Below the pieces are notes generated by a model. That model made no database searches. It was not told the DNA's origin and saw nothing but the letters and a program-made list of their open reading frames with translations. Positions 19,048-27,459 of a stretch of DNA of 64,000 nt are shown piece by piece. The position numbers and the translations under genes are program-made. Origin of the DNA: Phormidesmis priestleyi ULC007 (GTDB lineage Bacteria; Cyanobacteriota; Cyanobacteriia; Leptolyngbyales; Leptolyngbyaceae). Location: the NCBI RefSeq assembly GCF_001895925.1, contig NZ_MPPI01000017.1, forward strand, positions 1 through 64,000, given 5' to 3'. Positions within the stretch are counted from its first letter, which is position 1; every line of letters starts with the position of its first letter.

Positions 19048-19504
19048 CAACTTGAGTCTGAAATAATGAAGATGAGTTTGCTCGACTTTAACTTGGCTAA
19101 CTTGCTTTAGGAAACATTTCCTGAGTCAATATTAACCATTTGATTTATATTACACTGATGCTGTGATTTTTTTACATTCGATTTTTCAGAAACTTGCAAA
19201 GCCGATCGAGAGATATTTTAAGACACTCAAACGCTCAACTTTTAAATCAGAGGCTTGTAGAAAAACCTACTAAATTGTGTGTTTGTCTATTGATGCTGCG
19301 CTTGAGGTTGCCTTCCTTCAAAACCGCTCTATTGATAAATTAGCAATTTGATCTTTGTGATTGTAATGCAGCCAAGAAAATTCAAGTAATAAGATTTAGT
19401 TGATGGAAACCAAGCGCTTTGTCTGAGTGTTGATTGAGCCGAGTTGAAGATAAATTTAGCGTCGATCGGAATGTATCTCACCGGATTGGGAAATGTATAA
19501 AATA
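19048..19504. other. AT-rich intergenic region upstream of cyAbrB
   Basis: About 460 bp, AT-rich between 19080 and 19200. It probably holds the cyAbrB promoter on the minus strand. No coding sequence is supported: the minus-strand frame at 19329-19628 has low-complexity, non-protein-like composition and overlaps the structured region described next. Confidence 0.4.
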
Positions 19505-19630
19505 TAAAAAAGAGCGAGAAGACTGCATCTGACCCACCTCGCCCTATCTTTGGAGTGCTGCAAGTGCTGCCATTCAGATAGGGTGATTTTGGATAGATCG
19601 CGGCAATCAACTCGCTCTTACCATTCATTC
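19505..19630 (-). ncRNA. Candidate structured small RNA (not previously named)
   Basis: On the minus strand a perfect -35 box TTGACA (19660-19665) is followed, 17 bp on, by a weak -10 box TTAACT (19637-19642), which predicts a start near 19630. The predicted transcript is closed by a 9-bp pairing, AAGAGCGAG (19611-19619) with CTCGCTCTT (19510-19518). Inside it a 10-bp stem CACCCTATCT/AGATAGGGCG (one G-U pair) carries a 26-nt loop with the repeated motif GCAGCACTTGCAGCACT. The outer 3' arm runs straight into TTTTTT, as a terminated RNA would. No family is recognised. The structure and promoter are seen; transcription is inferred. Confidence 0.5.
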
Positions 19631-19867
19631 ACCTGTAGTTAAAGAGTATCGAGCAGGCTTGTCAATCTCATGTTTCAGGCATGAACTTGCAATGACGGTT
19701 TAACAAATTTAAAAAACAGGGAGCAAGTTGACTGGGTTGAGCGTCAATATCCACGATCGCCCGTGAGATTCATGAGTGTGTGACGCGATCGCAACCCGAT
19801 CGTCATAAAGATAGTCTAGGTTCGAGCTACTAAAGCTATGGTTACTGTCAAGGAGAGTTGAGACTCA
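19631..19867. promoter_or_regulatory. Region upstream of htrA and of the candidate sRNA
   Basis: Contains the TTGACA box used on the minus strand by the candidate sRNA (19660-19665) and presumably the promoter of the plus-strand protease gene. CGATCG/GCGATCGC motifs cluster around 19755-19805. No open reading frame is supported. Confidence 0.4.
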
Positions 19868-21130
19868 ATGAAAACGCCCCACGATTCAGATCCCCATTCA
19901 ACGATTAAGCCTCGCAAATTTTCTTGGAAGCAGCCTGCGATCTATTTGATGTTGCCGCTCGTCGGAGCCGGGACGGCCTTAATCGGCGATCGTTGGTTAT
20001 CTTCATCCAACCCGGTGCCAGTGGTGCAGCCTGCGATTGCTCAAGCTGCCGAGACACAAGTGGCTCAGAGCCGCACGGGTGCTATTCTTTCTGCTACAGA
20101 TCCTAACTTTATTGCGGCGGCAGTCGAGCGAGTCGGGCCTGCGGTCGTGCGAATCAATTCGTCTCGAACGGTCAGAACTCAGATTCCTCCAATTTTTAAC
20201 GATCCTTTTTTCCGACAATTTTTCGGCTCAGAGTTGCCCGATGCTCCGTCTACCAGGGTTGAACGAGGCACCGGGTCGGGCTTCATTATTAATGGGGAAG
20301 GATTAATCTTAACCAACTCCCATGTTGTGAATGGCGCAGACACGGTTTCTGTAAAACTCAAAGATGGGCGAGAGTTTCAAGGCAAGGTGTTGGGCCAAGA
20401 CCCTGTAACTGATGTGGCGGTAGTCAAAATTCAGGCCAATAATCTGCCAGTTGTGACGATCGGAAACTCAGATCAGTTGCGTCCGGGTGAGTGGGCGATC
20501 GCGATCGGCAATCCGCTAGGGTTAGACAACACCGTAACTGCCGGAATTATTAGCGCGACGGGTCGCACCAGTGCTGAGGTGCGCGTTCCTGACAAGCGAG
20601 TTAGCTTTATTCAAACCGATGCCGCGATTAACCCTGGCAATTCAGGCGGCCCCTTATTAAATCAGCGCGGTGAAGTGATTGGGATGAACACTGCCATTAT
20701 TGGGGGAGGCGCTCAAGGGTTAGGGTTTGCGATTCCGATCAATACGGCGCAAAAGATTTCGCAGCAGTTGATTGCAACCGGAAAAGTGAATCATCCCTAT
20801 TTGGGAATTCGGATGACGACGCTGACTCCTGAACTGAAAAAACAGATTAACAGCGATCGGGAAGCCAATCTCTCGGTGCAAGACGATCGCGGGATCTTGA
20901 TCTATAGTGTGATGCAAAATTCTCCGGCGGCGAGGGCTGGGCTGCGCGCAGGAGACGTGATCAAAAAGATCAATGGTCAGGCGGTGGAGACAGCCGATCA
21001 GGTTCAGAACGCGGTAGAAGCCAGTTCTGTAGGGGGATCACTGCAAGTAGAAGTTAATCGCAACGGGCGAGCGACTACGGTTGCGGTGCAGCCAGGAGCG
21101 TTTCCGACACAGACGGCTCAAAGTGAATAA
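19868..21130 (+). CDS. htrA: HtrA/Deg serine endoprotease with one PDZ domain
   Basis: A 420-aa trypsin-like protease of the cyanobacterial HhoA/HhoB/HtrA group, which degrades damaged periplasmic or lumenal proteins. An N-terminal hydrophobic segment (AIYLMLPLVGAGTALIG, about 24-40) acts as signal or anchor. The catalytic triad is visible as H152 (TNSHVV), D182 (VTDVAVV) and S259 (NPGNSGGPLL). One PDZ domain follows (about 310-410; NSPAARAGLRAGDVIKKING). An AAGGAGAG Shine-Dalgarno precedes the ATG. Which of the three paralogue groups it belongs to needs a tree. A second htrA-type gene lies 3.2 kb downstream on the opposite strand, with an ExbB-ExbD pair and a response regulator between them. 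Confidence 0.94.
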   Translation: MKTPHDSDPHSTIKPRKFSWKQPAIYLMLPLVGAGTALIGDRWLSSSNPVPVVQPAIAQAAETQVAQSRTGAILSATDPNFIAAAVERVGPAVVRINSSRTVRTQIPPIFNDPFFRQFFGSELPDAPSTRVERGTGSGFIINGEGLILTNSHVVNGADTVSVKLKDGREFQGKVLGQDPVTDVAVVKIQANNLPVVTIGNSDQLRPGEWAIAIGNPLGLDNTVTAGIISATGRTSAEVRVPDKRVSFIQTDAAINPGNSGGPLLNQRGEVIGMNTAIIGGGAQGLGFAIPINTAQKISQQLIATGKVNHPYLGIRMTTLTPELKKQINSDREANLSVQDDRGILIYSVMQNSPAARAGLRAGDVIKKINGQAVETADQVQNAVEASSVGGSLQVEVNRNGRATTVAVQPGAFPTQTAQSE

Positions 21131-21153
21131 GCGGTTAGGCTCGTGAATTAAAT

Positions 21154-21202
21154 AATGTCGGTTATTTGTAAGTCAATGGGCACGGCGGTGCCATGCCCCT
21201 AC
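21154..21202 (+). repeat. Dispersed repeat family 2, copy 1
   Basis: TGTCGGTTATTTGTAAGTCA, then ATGGGCACGGCGGTGCCATG and CCCCTAC. The GGCACGGCGGTGCC part is palindromic. The same unit occurs at 25864-25911 and, inverted, at 43833-43879. It ends within the stop codon of exbD, between convergent genes. Confidence 0.75.
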
Positions 21203-21615
21203 TAGTTGCCTTCGATCGCCAACGATACGCGATCGCCGCCCATGTCGCGCAGGGTGCCCAGCAGCTTAACGACTTGCTCGTAAGGGATTTTGCTGTCAGC
21301 TTTGAGAATTACGACTCCTTTGGGGTTTTGAGTCAGGTAGGATTGAACCTTTTGACCCAATTCGTCAGAGGAAACTGGCTTTTCTGCCAGAATGATTTGA
21401 TTTTGCAGATTGAGTCCGACGATTAGCGGGTCGGGTTCCTTGGTCTCGATCGCGCCAGCACTCGTGCTAGGTAGTGTGACGTTAACGGTTTGCTGCGTAG
21501 TTAATGTCATCGCAATGATGATAAAGAATGTCAAGATAGTCATTAACACATCCATCATCGGCACCAGGTTGACTTCTGGCATTTCTGATTGCTTTTGCTG
21601 TGATTTAAACCGCAT
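21202..21615 (-). CDS. exbD: ExbD/TolR-family biopolymer transport protein
   Basis: A 137-aa protein from the ATG at 21615 (an in-frame GTG sits just before). It has the family topology: a short cytoplasmic N-terminus (RFKSQQKQSEMPEVNLVPMM), one membrane helix with the proton-binding aspartate (LVPMMDVLMTILTFFIII) and a periplasmic domain (GVVILKADSKIPYEQVVKLL). With ExbB it forms a proton channel that energises outer-membrane transport or envelope functions, usually through TonB or TolA. No tonB or receptor gene is in the window. The gene lies 93 bp after exbB on the same strand. Confidence 0.92.
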   Translation of the reverse strand: MRFKSQQKQSEMPEVNLVPMMDVLMTILTFFIIIAMTLTTQQTVNVTLPSTSAGAIETKEPDPLIVGLNLQNQIILAEKPVSSDELGQKVQSYLTQNPKGVVILKADSKIPYEQVVKLLGTLRDMGGDRVSLAIEGN

Positions 21616-21707
21616 CACTCATACCGTTGTTAATTTCAGCTTATGTAGACTTTGGGGTTGTTGAAGCAATTTTGACTGAGAGTCAGCAGCCTTTTAGAAA
21701 CCATTCT

Positions 21708-22412
21708 TTAGCTGTCAATTAACTGCACCTTGCTTGCATTTGAATAGTCATCATCAGACTGATGGTGATTGTGATGAAACGTCGGTTCATACCAAATCTC
21801 ACGGTAGATTAGTTCCAGATCGCTGCCGACTCTGCCAAAATAGTCAACCTGACGAGATTGTAGAGTCACCATGACTCGAAAAATGGCTAGAGAGATAATT
21901 GCGACAACCATCCCAGATGCAGTAGTGATCAGCGCTTCACCAATTCCTGCGGCGGCTTTGGTGGTGTCAGCAGAAGTTCCACCGCCGCCAATTTTTAAGC
22001 TTGCAAAGGTGGCAATTAATCCGGTGACGGTTCCCAATAGCCCTAAAAGAGGTGCCAGCCCAACCACCGATTCTAAAAGTTTGTCGCCCTTTCGCATTTG
22101 AATAAATTCCCGATCGGCAGCCGCTTCCATTGCTAACCGAAACGTTTCAGGAGTCGGCTGCTTGAGTTTGAGCGGAGCCAATAAAAATCGACCGATCGCT
22201 AACTCTTGAGCTTGGCTAGCAATCTCAGCGGCTCTAGATAAATCAAATCGAGCCGCTTCTATCACGTCGTGCACAATGCGTTCTTCTTGGCTCATTAGTT
22301 GAAACCAAAACCAGGATCTTTCTAGACCACAGGCGATCGTGGCGATCGACATCCCCACCAGGGGAATCATCGTCAGTCCACCTTTCGCGATCGTTTCAAA
22401 TAAGTTAGACAT
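21708..22412 (-). CDS. exbB: ExbB/TolQ/MotA-family proton channel protein
   Basis: A 234-aa protein from the ATG at 22412 (MSNLFETIAKGGLTMIPL); the frame stays open 27 bp further upstream. Three hydrophobic helices are visible. The long pair includes LLESVVGLAPLLGLLGTVTG and GIGEALITTASGMVVAIISL, the MotA/TolQ/ExbB signature with the conserved small residues and the Thr that line the channel. It partners the ExbD gene downstream. A His-rich tail (FHHNHHQSDDD) ends the protein and could bind metal. It follows the response regulator at 22565 by 152 bp on the same strand, but a shared transcript is uncertain. Confidence 0.92.
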   Translation of the reverse strand: MSNLFETIAKGGLTMIPLVGMSIATIACGLERSWFWFQLMSQEERIVHDVIEAARFDLSRAAEIASQAQELAIGRFLLAPLKLKQPTPETFRLAMEAAADREFIQMRKGDKLLESVVGLAPLLGLLGTVTGLIATFASLKIGGGGTSADTTKAAAGIGEALITTASGMVVAIISLAIFRVMVTLQSRQVDYFGRVGSDLELIYREIWYEPTFHHNHHQSDDDYSNASKVQLIDS

Positions 22413-22564
22413 ATCCTGGCAGTTACTTTTTAGACACAAAACACACGCACCCTTCGATAGGATACTTGAATTCTTTAGGGAGCCTGGTTAAGCGAGGGTA
22501 AGCGTTCAGTTATCTCGACTTTAAGAGTTAGGCGATCGTGTCTCAATCTATCTTTGACAAAGTG

Positions 22565-24250
22565 CTAATGACGAACCTTCATTTCGACCAACAATTTGAC
22601 GAGTGAAATCAATTCGTCTTTTATGCGATCGATTTGTTCGCATTCTGCAATAGGCAACTCTGAATCATCAGTTGCCATTTTTAGCGTTGCTTTAGCTTGC
22701 AAAGATTGGATCGTGGTTTGTAACTGTTGAGCCTTGACTAACGCCTCATTGAGTTGAGACTCGGTTGCTTTTGCCAGACGATGAAGTCTTTTGTTGCGCT
22801 CTAAACGGTTGATAAGGCGCGTCACTAACTCAGGGCCGACGATCGGTTTGCTGACAAAATCATCTGCCCCGGCGCTAAACACTTGATTGACAATATCGGT
22901 CTCTTTGTGAACCGTCAGAAACACGATCGGCAACTCGCTCCAGTGTGGGTCATTGCGAATCACTTGACAGAGTTCGATGCCGTTTAGATAAGGCATTTCA
23001 ACATCAAGCACTAATAGATCGGGCGATACGGCTTCTAGGGTTTGCCAAAATTGACGAGGGTCAGCGATCGTGCTTACCTGCAAACCCCACGGCTGAAGCA
23101 AGGTTTGCAGCAGTGCCAGGATTTTAGGGTCATCGTCCACTAGTAAAATCTTGGTTTCTGCCTGATCTAATTGCTGAACCTGAGCCAGAGGCAACGGTTG
23201 CGTAGATTCTGCACTCTCTAAGGTTGAACTAGGTGATTGAGAAATTTCTTGCCGCAGAGAATTCACCCAAGTTTGCACTGGCTCTGAAGAAATGTCATGA
23301 TCTCTCAAAGCACTCTCAATCAGGGCTGCCAACCTCGACCCTTCTGGAAACCCAAATGTTCCGAGCGACCCCGCGAGTGAATGTGCCTCTAATTGCGCCG
23401 CTGCCAGCAAATCTGCATCCACGCTGCCCTGAGCAACGGCAGCGATCGCCCTTTCAATCACCGAGATTTGATCACTCACATGACCTTGAAACCGTTCCCA
23501 GACTCCGGCAATCTTGACCAACATCGCCGCCTGATCTGATGGCGCTGGAGTTGAGAGCGATCGACTCTTCACCCCTGCTGATGGCTTCAGCCGATAGCCA
23601 ATGCCATAAACCGTCTCGACTAGACCGCCTGCCGCGCCTGCTGCCCTGAGCTTGTGCCGTAACCCTTTGATATGAGTTCGCACCGCTTCTTCTCCGGGCA
23701 TATCGTTATAAGTCCAGAGATGTTCTAGGATCATGCCGCAGCTAAACACTCGCCGACTGTTTCGCAAAAATAGCTCTAGCAGCGCATACTCTTTGGGGGT
23801 TAGCGCTAAAGACTGGTCTTGATAAGTCACTTCGCAACTGCTGGGGTCAAGCCGCAGGTGTTCCCACTCCAGCACGGGTTGCAAAGCGTTGCTGCCGCGT
23901 CTTAACAGCGCTCGAATTCGGGCAACCAGTTCTTCTTCTTGAAAGGGTTTGACCACATAGTCATCGGCTCCAGCATCTAGCCCGATCGCTTTGTCGTGAC
24001 TGCTATCTCGCCGGGTTAAGAGCAAAATCGGCATTGGGTAGCCGTGCGATCGGATGTGCTGACAAAGACTAATGCCATCCAGTTTGGGCAACATCACATC
24101 GAGCAGCACCAGGTCATAGTCAAAGGTTTCAATCAGGTTCCATGCAGCTTGACCATCGGTGACCACTTCAACGGCATAGTTTTGGCCCGTCAGAATTTCT
24201 GTTAGAGCATGGGTCATCAACTCATCGTCGTCAACGATCAAGATTCGCAT
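22565..24250 (-). CDS. Multidomain response regulator: REC - winged helix - Hpt - REC
   Basis: A 561-aa signalling protein. REC1 (about 1-120) has the phosphoacceptor D51 (YDLVLLDVMLPKLDG). An OmpR/PhoB-type winged helix (about 125-225) includes LALTPKEYALLELFLRN and VETVYGIGYRLKP. A histidine phosphotransfer-like domain (about 250-335) carries H in LEAHSLAGSLGTFGF. REC2 (about 365-485) has D in PDLLVLDVEMPYLNG and a C-terminal coiled coil (QLNEALVKAQQLQTTIQSLQ). Having DNA-binding, Hpt and two receivers in one chain suggests an intramolecular phosphorelay controlling transcription (inference). No histidine kinase is adjacent. It lies 110 bp downstream of the second htrA-type gene on the same strand, so a link to protein-quality stress is possible but unproved. 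Confidence 0.92.
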   Translation of the reverse strand: MRILIVDDDELMTHALTEILTGQNYAVEVVTDGQAAWNLIETFDYDLVLLDVMLPKLDGISLCQHIRSHGYPMPILLLTRRDSSHDKAIGLDAGADDYVVKPFQEEELVARIRALLRRGSNALQPVLEWEHLRLDPSSCEVTYQDQSLALTPKEYALLELFLRNSRRVFSCGMILEHLWTYNDMPGEEAVRTHIKGLRHKLRAAGAAGGLVETVYGIGYRLKPSAGVKSRSLSTPAPSDQAAMLVKIAGVWERFQGHVSDQISVIERAIAAVAQGSVDADLLAAAQLEAHSLAGSLGTFGFPEGSRLAALIESALRDHDISSEPVQTWVNSLRQEISQSPSSTLESAESTQPLPLAQVQQLDQAETKILLVDDDPKILALLQTLLQPWGLQVSTIADPRQFWQTLEAVSPDLLVLDVEMPYLNGIELCQVIRNDPHWSELPIVFLTVHKETDIVNQVFSAGADDFVSKPIVGPELVTRLINRLERNKRLHRLAKATESQLNEALVKAQQLQTTIQSLQAKATLKMATDDSELPIAECEQIDRIKDELISLVKLLVEMKVRH

Positions 24251-24359
24251 TCTTAAACCATCCTTCAGAACAGGGCACGACTCAAGCGATTACGCTGATC
24301 TTAGAATTTTGACCGGGAGCGACTTCATAATTGGTTACAAATATCCATCAACTAAGTCT

Positions 24360-25574
24360 TCACCCTCGACGATCGACGGCTTCTTGCACAGGCAGTTGCT
24401 CTGGTTTGACCGCGATCGCTTCTGTCTGATTTCCCCGCTTGACTGTGATTTGCATTGGGTTGCCGATACTACTCGCTTCGACCTGCTCTTGCACTTGTCG
24501 AGAACTTTGAATCGCCACATTGTTAACCGATTGAATCACGTCACCCGGACGCAACCCCGCACGAGCCGCCGGGGAGTTAGGCGCAACTGCGATCACGATC
24601 ACGCCAGAGTCTTGATTGACTTTAAACCCAGCATTGCTTTGATTGATCTGCGATCGTAACTCTGGGCTTAACTCGCCCATTTGAACGCCCAAATAGGGAT
24701 GGTCAACGCGACCTTTTGTAGCAAGCTGCTCTGCGATCCGTTTCACCGTGTTGATGGGGATTGCAAACCCTAACCCTTGTGCGCCTTGAATGATCGCAGT
24801 GTTGACTCCAATCACTTCACCCGATGAGTTGAGCAACGGCCCGCCAGAGTTGCCCGGATTGATCGCAGCATCGGTTTGGATAAAGTTAATGCGCTCAGTC
24901 GGAACGCCGACATCAGCGCTCGATCGTCCGGTCGCGCTGATAATGCCTTGAGTGACGGTGTTGTCAAGTCCGAGCGGGTTGCCGATCGCGATCGCGGCTT
25001 GCCCCGGCAGTAAGTTGTCTGAGTTTCCTAATCTTGCGGTGGGTAGCCCCGTCGCGTCGATTTTAACTACGGCCAGGTCGGTCACGCGATCGGTTCCGAC
25101 TACTTCGCCTCGTAGCCGTCGCCCATCGGTAAGCACTACGACCACACTGTCGGCTCCTTCGACCACATGGGCATTGGTGACGACTCGACCATCAGCGCTG
25201 GTGATAAAGCCTGACCCAGTGCCTCGCTGCACTTGTTGTTTGCGAGGTGCCTGACCGCCAAAAAATTGCTCGATCGAGGGGTCTTGAAGTTCTTCTTGCA
25301 CCGTGCGAGTCGAGTTGATTCGCACGACGGCGGGCCCAGTCTGCTTGACAACTTGAGTCACATAATCGGGATTGTCGCTCGATCGAATTGGAGTCAATTG
25401 ATTAGGTTGAGTCGGTGCCACAGGAGCCGTCTGGCTCAGAATGGGTTCTTGGGGCTGACTTGAGCCTCTAATTGCAGAACATCCTACACTGCTGCTTGCA
25501 GTTAATAGAGCCAGATAAAACGCAGAGTGTTTAAGGATTTGTTTCACAGGTGCTGACATGTATTTTTGAATCAT
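24360..25574 (-). CDS. HtrA/Deg serine endoprotease, second paralogue
   Basis: A 404-aa paralogue of the protease at 19868. The N-terminal hydrophobic segment is short and ends LLTASSSVGCSAIRG; the Cys could be lipidated, though the lipobox is weak. The catalytic triad is H136 (TNAHVV), D166 (VTDLAVV) and S243 (NPGNSGGPLL), and one PDZ domain follows (PNSPAARAGLRPGDVIQSVN). The two paralogues share long identical stretches (IAIGNPLGLDNTVT), so they arose by duplication within this family. Starts at 25574 and 25559 are both possible. A composite repeat lies directly upstream and may separate it from its neighbour. Confidence 0.93.
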   Translation of the reverse strand: MIQKYMSAPVKQILKHSAFYLALLTASSSVGCSAIRGSSQPQEPILSQTAPVAPTQPNQLTPIRSSDNPDYVTQVVKQTGPAVVRINSTRTVQEELQDPSIEQFFGGQAPRKQQVQRGTGSGFITSADGRVVTNAHVVEGADSVVVVLTDGRRLRGEVVGTDRVTDLAVVKIDATGLPTARLGNSDNLLPGQAAIAIGNPLGLDNTVTQGIISATGRSSADVGVPTERINFIQTDAAINPGNSGGPLLNSSGEVIGVNTAIIQGAQGLGFAIPINTVKRIAEQLATKGRVDHPYLGVQMGELSPELRSQINQSNAGFKVNQDSGVIVIAVAPNSPAARAGLRPGDVIQSVNNVAIQSSRQVQEQVEASSIGNPMQITVKRGNQTEAIAVKPEQLPVQEAVDRRG

Positions 25575-25603
25575 GCAGGAGATTGTCTTCTAGGAATATA
25601 TCC

Positions 25604-25862
25604 TAACGATCGTGGATTAAATAACCTGTCAATCTTATGATCAAACTCTTGATTCGTCATGGCTGAGATTTTCGCCCCCTAAATCCCCCAAAATTAGGGA
25701 ACTTTGAGCCAAGATTCCCGGTTTCAAAGTCCCCCAGAATGGGAGATTTAGGGAGCACAAGCCGACTCAAACGCAGCCATCAACGAACTGATAGACGCGC
25801 TAGTTGAGTCCGAGAAGTTGCACCTTAATAAATCCACGTTCTTAACGATCGTGGATTAAATA
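25604..25862. repeat. Composite repeat element, full form (contains copy D at 25674-25756)
   Basis: The element is bounded by an exact 20-bp direct repeat, TAACGATCGTGGATTAAATA, at 25604-25623 and 25843-25862. Between these lie a left flank (ATTCGTCATGGCTGAGAT), the two-arm palindrome 25674-25756, and a right flank (TTGAGTCCGAGAAGTTGCAC). Both flanks match the compact element at 3509-3701. The right arm of the palindrome has drifted (GGGAGATTTAGGGAGC). It fills the gap between the second htrA-type gene and a response regulator gene. Confidence 0.82.
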
Positions 25863-25863
25863 G

Positions 25864-25911
25864 GATCGGTTACTGGCAGTGTCAATGGGCACAGCAGTGC
25901 CATGGCCTTAC
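25864..25911 (+). repeat. Dispersed repeat family 2, copy 2
   Basis: ATCGGTTACTGGCAGTGTCA followed by ATGGGCACAGCAGTGCCATG matches the copy at 21154. It abuts the composite element with only one base between. Confidence 0.7.
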
Positions 25912-25933
25912 GATTAATGGACGAGATCCAAGT

Positions 25934-26665
25934 CTACGAATCGTTTAAGAGTGCTCGATCGTCCTCCCATTGGTTGCCTAATCTTCCTGACAGGCTGTTT
26001 TTCTCGTTGGGAACCGCATTGGCATAGATGGCAAGTTGCGATCGATTTCGGAGATTGAGGCGACTGAGAATGCTGGTTACATGGGTTTTCACAGTTCCTT
26101 CTGTGATGTAAAGCCGTTGGGCAATTTCGCGGTTTGTCGCCCCGACCCCAATTAACCGTAGAACTTCGTGTTCTCGTGCAGTGATTTCTGAAGGCTTTGA
26201 TGGAGATGCTTGGTTTGTTGAAGTCGAAACCCCGTCTGTCGCCAACAATTTATCAAATAACCCTGGGCCAAATTGAGTATAGCCATAATGCCCAAAGCGA
26301 ATCGCATTTGCCAACTCACGCGAAGGCATATCTTTGAGCAAATAGCCTTTTGCCCCTGCCCTCATTGCTCCAGCAATATAAGAATCATCATCAAACGTGC
26401 TTAAGACGAGAACTTTGACATTAGGAAAGTTTTGAGTAATTAGCTTTGTTGCGGTTCGGCCATCCATTTCGGGCATCCGAATATCCATCAGCACGACATC
26501 AGGCTGGAGAGTGGCAACCAGTTCTAGCGCAACTTTGCCATTTTCAGCATCGCCGACCACCTGCAAATCAGGCTCTATCTCTAGCATTGCTTTGAGTCCC
26601 TGCCGAATCAGGCTTTGGTCATCAACAATCAACAGGCGAATTGGAGGGGATTGATCAGGTTTCAT
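25934..26665 (-). CDS. NarL/FixJ-type response regulator
   Basis: A 243-aa protein with a receiver domain (about 8-125) whose phosphoacceptor is D61 (DVVLMDIRMPEMDG); the Thr/Lys positions are in VLVLSTFDDD and GYLLKDMP. A LuxR-type HTH follows (about 165-225; EITAREHEVLRLIGVGATNR, LYITEGTVKTHVTSILSRLN). It activates or represses genes once phosphorylated by a sensor kinase, which is not adjacent. A closely related regulator lies 1.5 kb away on the same strand (27460-28182), with an unknown gene between them. The tail after the HTH (NEKNSLSGRLGNQWEDDRAL) is polar. Confidence 0.93.
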   Translation of the reverse strand: MKPDQSPPIRLLIVDDQSLIRQGLKAMLEIEPDLQVVGDAENGKVALELVATLQPDVVLMDIRMPEMDGRTATKLITQNFPNVKVLVLSTFDDDSYIAGAMRAGAKGYLLKDMPSRELANAIRFGHYGYTQFGPGLFDKLLATDGVSTSTNQASPSKPSEITAREHEVLRLIGVGATNREIAQRLYITEGTVKTHVTSILSRLNLRNRSQLAIYANAVPNEKNSLSGRLGNQWEDDRALLNDS

Positions 26666-26777
26666 CGGGGGCGACCTCTTAAGGGTGAGATGAATGATCG
26701 AGGGGTGGTTAAGTCAGTCAATAAACAGAGCAATGGACAAAGGCATGACGTTGATGATTTCTCTAGAAGCGGATGAG

Positions 26778-27191
26778 TCAAAATTCGACTAGCCGCGCGA
26801 TGCCACTGAGCGATCGCGTCTGATAGGTTTCAACTTGTCCTTCAACTCGCCGCCAACCCCTCGGCTGCGGCAGTCGTCGAGTCGTCAGAATCACCTCAGC
26901 CTGAATGGAATACTCCATTACACCGACAGGTAGATAAACAATGGGTAACAGCAAGGTCAATATTTTCTCACTTTGTTGAGCGAGATCAGACGCTAGTGTG
27001 ACGGTGATCAGTCTGCCGATCGCGATGGCAATGATGCTAATTTCGTCACCGCTAAAATGGTTACTACGATCGAGTAGCGCGGTTTGATAATCGAGTTCTG
27101 AAACACCTGATTGACGACCGATCGAGTATTGAATCTGAGTTTCGCCATTGTGGAAGACAAACAGATTGGGTTCAAAGACTTGATTGCTCAT
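26778..27191 (-). CDS. Hypothetical protein between two response regulators
   Basis: A 137-aa protein from the ATG at 27191 (MSNQVFEPNLFVFHNGE); the frame opens 39 bp earlier. I do not recognise a family. The sequence alternates beta-strand-like segments (ISIIAIAIGRLITVTLASDL, VMEYSIQAEVILTTRRL) and ends with a basic stretch (PQPRGWRRVEGQVETYQTRS). No signal peptide or confident membrane helix is present, although ILTLLLPIVYLPVGV is hydrophobic. It sits on the same strand between two NarL-type regulators, 112 bp from the downstream one, and may be regulated with them. Function is unknown. Confidence 0.6.
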   Translation of the reverse strand: MSNQVFEPNLFVFHNGETQIQYSIGRQSGVSELDYQTALLDRSNHFSGDEISIIAIAIGRLITVTLASDLAQQSEKILTLLLPIVYLPVGVMEYSIQAEVILTTRRLPQPRGWRRVEGQVETYQTRSLSGIARLVEF

Positions 27192-27459
27192 GCGAATTCG
27201 GTGTGGAGACTTGCTTGGGTGCGTCCGCAAATCAGCTTGAATTCTTCCATTTTGGTCATGAATTTAAGCCTGATGGGAGTTAAGTGCCCCCAGATTTACA
27301 GGCTCAATTTACCGGGTTTAAAGGGTTGCTCACATCGAATAGATGTCACGGCTGAGATAGGAGATTTGTCATGGAGTGGGACTGGATTAGTCATCGTGTA
27401 TTCTCTCGCTAGTGACTACCTCCTTTTAGACGTGCGTCTTGATGAAGTTATGCAATCTC

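Noticed and set aside
19329-19628. Minus-strand open frame of 99 codons
   Set aside because: Low-complexity, Phe/Tyr/Ser-rich residues without a coding pattern. It covers the paired arms and T-run of the candidate sRNA, which explain the region better.
19811-19835. GGTTCGAGC-like motif reminiscent of a tRNA T-arm
   Set aside because: No acceptor, D- or anticodon stems can be folded around it. I found no tRNA anywhere in the window.
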